A DNA stretch of 53,675 nt from Antarcticimicrobium sp. (GTDB lineage: Bacteria; Pseudomonadota; Alphaproteobacteria; Rhodobacterales; Rhodobacteraceae), in contig NZ_JARGPK010000009.1 in assembly GCF_029212575.1 (NCBI RefSeq), forward strand, positions 1 to 53,675, given 5' to 3'. The stretch's first letter is position 1. Every line of letters starts with the position of its first letter. Below the pieces are notes generated by a model. It was given only the letters and a program-made list of their open reading frames with translations, was not told the origin of the DNA and did not search any database. Made by a program: the position numbers and the translations under genes. Positions 53,655-53,675 of this stretch are shown here, piece after piece.

Positions 53655-53675
53655 TCAGCGCTTGCCGTAATAAAG
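53655..53675 (-). CDS. 3' end of an unidentified minus-strand gene (partial)
   Basis: On the minus strand the last bases read as L-Y-Y-G-K-R followed by TGA (53657-53655), a plausible C-terminus for a gene entering from the right edge. Only six codons are visible, so neither the identity nor the reality of the gene is certain. Confidence 0.3.
   Translation of the reverse strand, partial: LYYGKR

Overview
The window looks like a chromosomal segment of an alphaproteobacterium of the family Rhodobacteraceae (Roseobacter group). This is inferred from very high GC with GC-ending codons, dense operons with 1-8 nt start/stop overlaps, protein sequences typical of that group, and an EnvZ-free, tRNA-free housekeeping mix (hemC, glnK-amt, map, sfsA, rppH, nth, dapA, rsmD). 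No rRNA, tRNA, CRISPR array, transposase or phage gene was found. One gene is cut by the left edge and a few codons of another by the right edge.

Layout. 1-3.7 kb: a succinate-semialdehyde dehydrogenase-type ALDH (minus), an arylformamidase-like hydrolase and a creatinase. 3.7-4.2 kb: an intergenic cluster of palindromes. 4.2-5.4 kb: two genes of visibly lower GC (a small membrane protein and a SAM methyltransferase), probably acquired. 5.5-12.5 kb: a MarR regulator divergent from a tightly overlapped five-gene operon encoding a molybdenum hydroxylase (FAD subunit; fused 2Fe-2S/Mo subunit), a 6-hydroxynicotinate reductase-like iron-sulfur protein, a UPF0280 protein and a DUF1185 (amino acid synthesis family) protein. 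12.6-15.6 kb (minus): SDR, MFS transporter, hemC. 16-17.7 kb (minus): glnK-amt nitrogen module. 18-20.2 kb: a class A PBP. 20.2-21.6 kb (minus): MlaA/MlaC-type lipid transport proteins. 21.8-24.9 kb: a type I secretion ABC/HlyD pair. 25-30.1 kb: RidA, GDPD, FemAB-like, pterin dehydratase, peroxiredoxin (minus), a ferredoxin reductase-like flavoprotein and rsmD. 30.3-33.8 kb: a tiny membrane or secreted peptide, a large RTX protein and a divergent lipoprotein. 33.8-39.9 kb: map, sfsA, a four-gene overlapping operon ending in an OmpA protein, a LysR regulator and an ABM protein. 40-53.6 kb: a FadH-like enzyme, rppH, small lipoprotein, GNAT, adenosine-kinase-type PfkB, nth, an Ada-like protein, an OmpA lipoprotein, an FMN reductase, a VOC protein, a DAO-type oxidoreductase divergent from mnmD, a DMT transporter, a lytic transglycosylase and dapA.

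The most interesting unit is the 5.5-12.5 kb operon. It pairs a xanthine-dehydrogenase-type hydroxylase with a homologue of 6-hydroxynicotinate reductase, an enzyme reported from Eubacterium barkeri to carry covalently bound flavin. The neighbouring UPF0280 protein shows ApbE-like motifs (NNGGDI and ATSG), so it may be the flavin transferase that matures the reductase. The DUF1185 protein would then be a candidate for a later step in degrading an N-heterocycle. This is inference from motifs and gene order. Other points worth a look are a predicted leaderless lipoprotein gene divergent from an RTX protein with internal N-terminal repeats, a split MnmC-like gene pair, and tandem repeats upstream of hemC.
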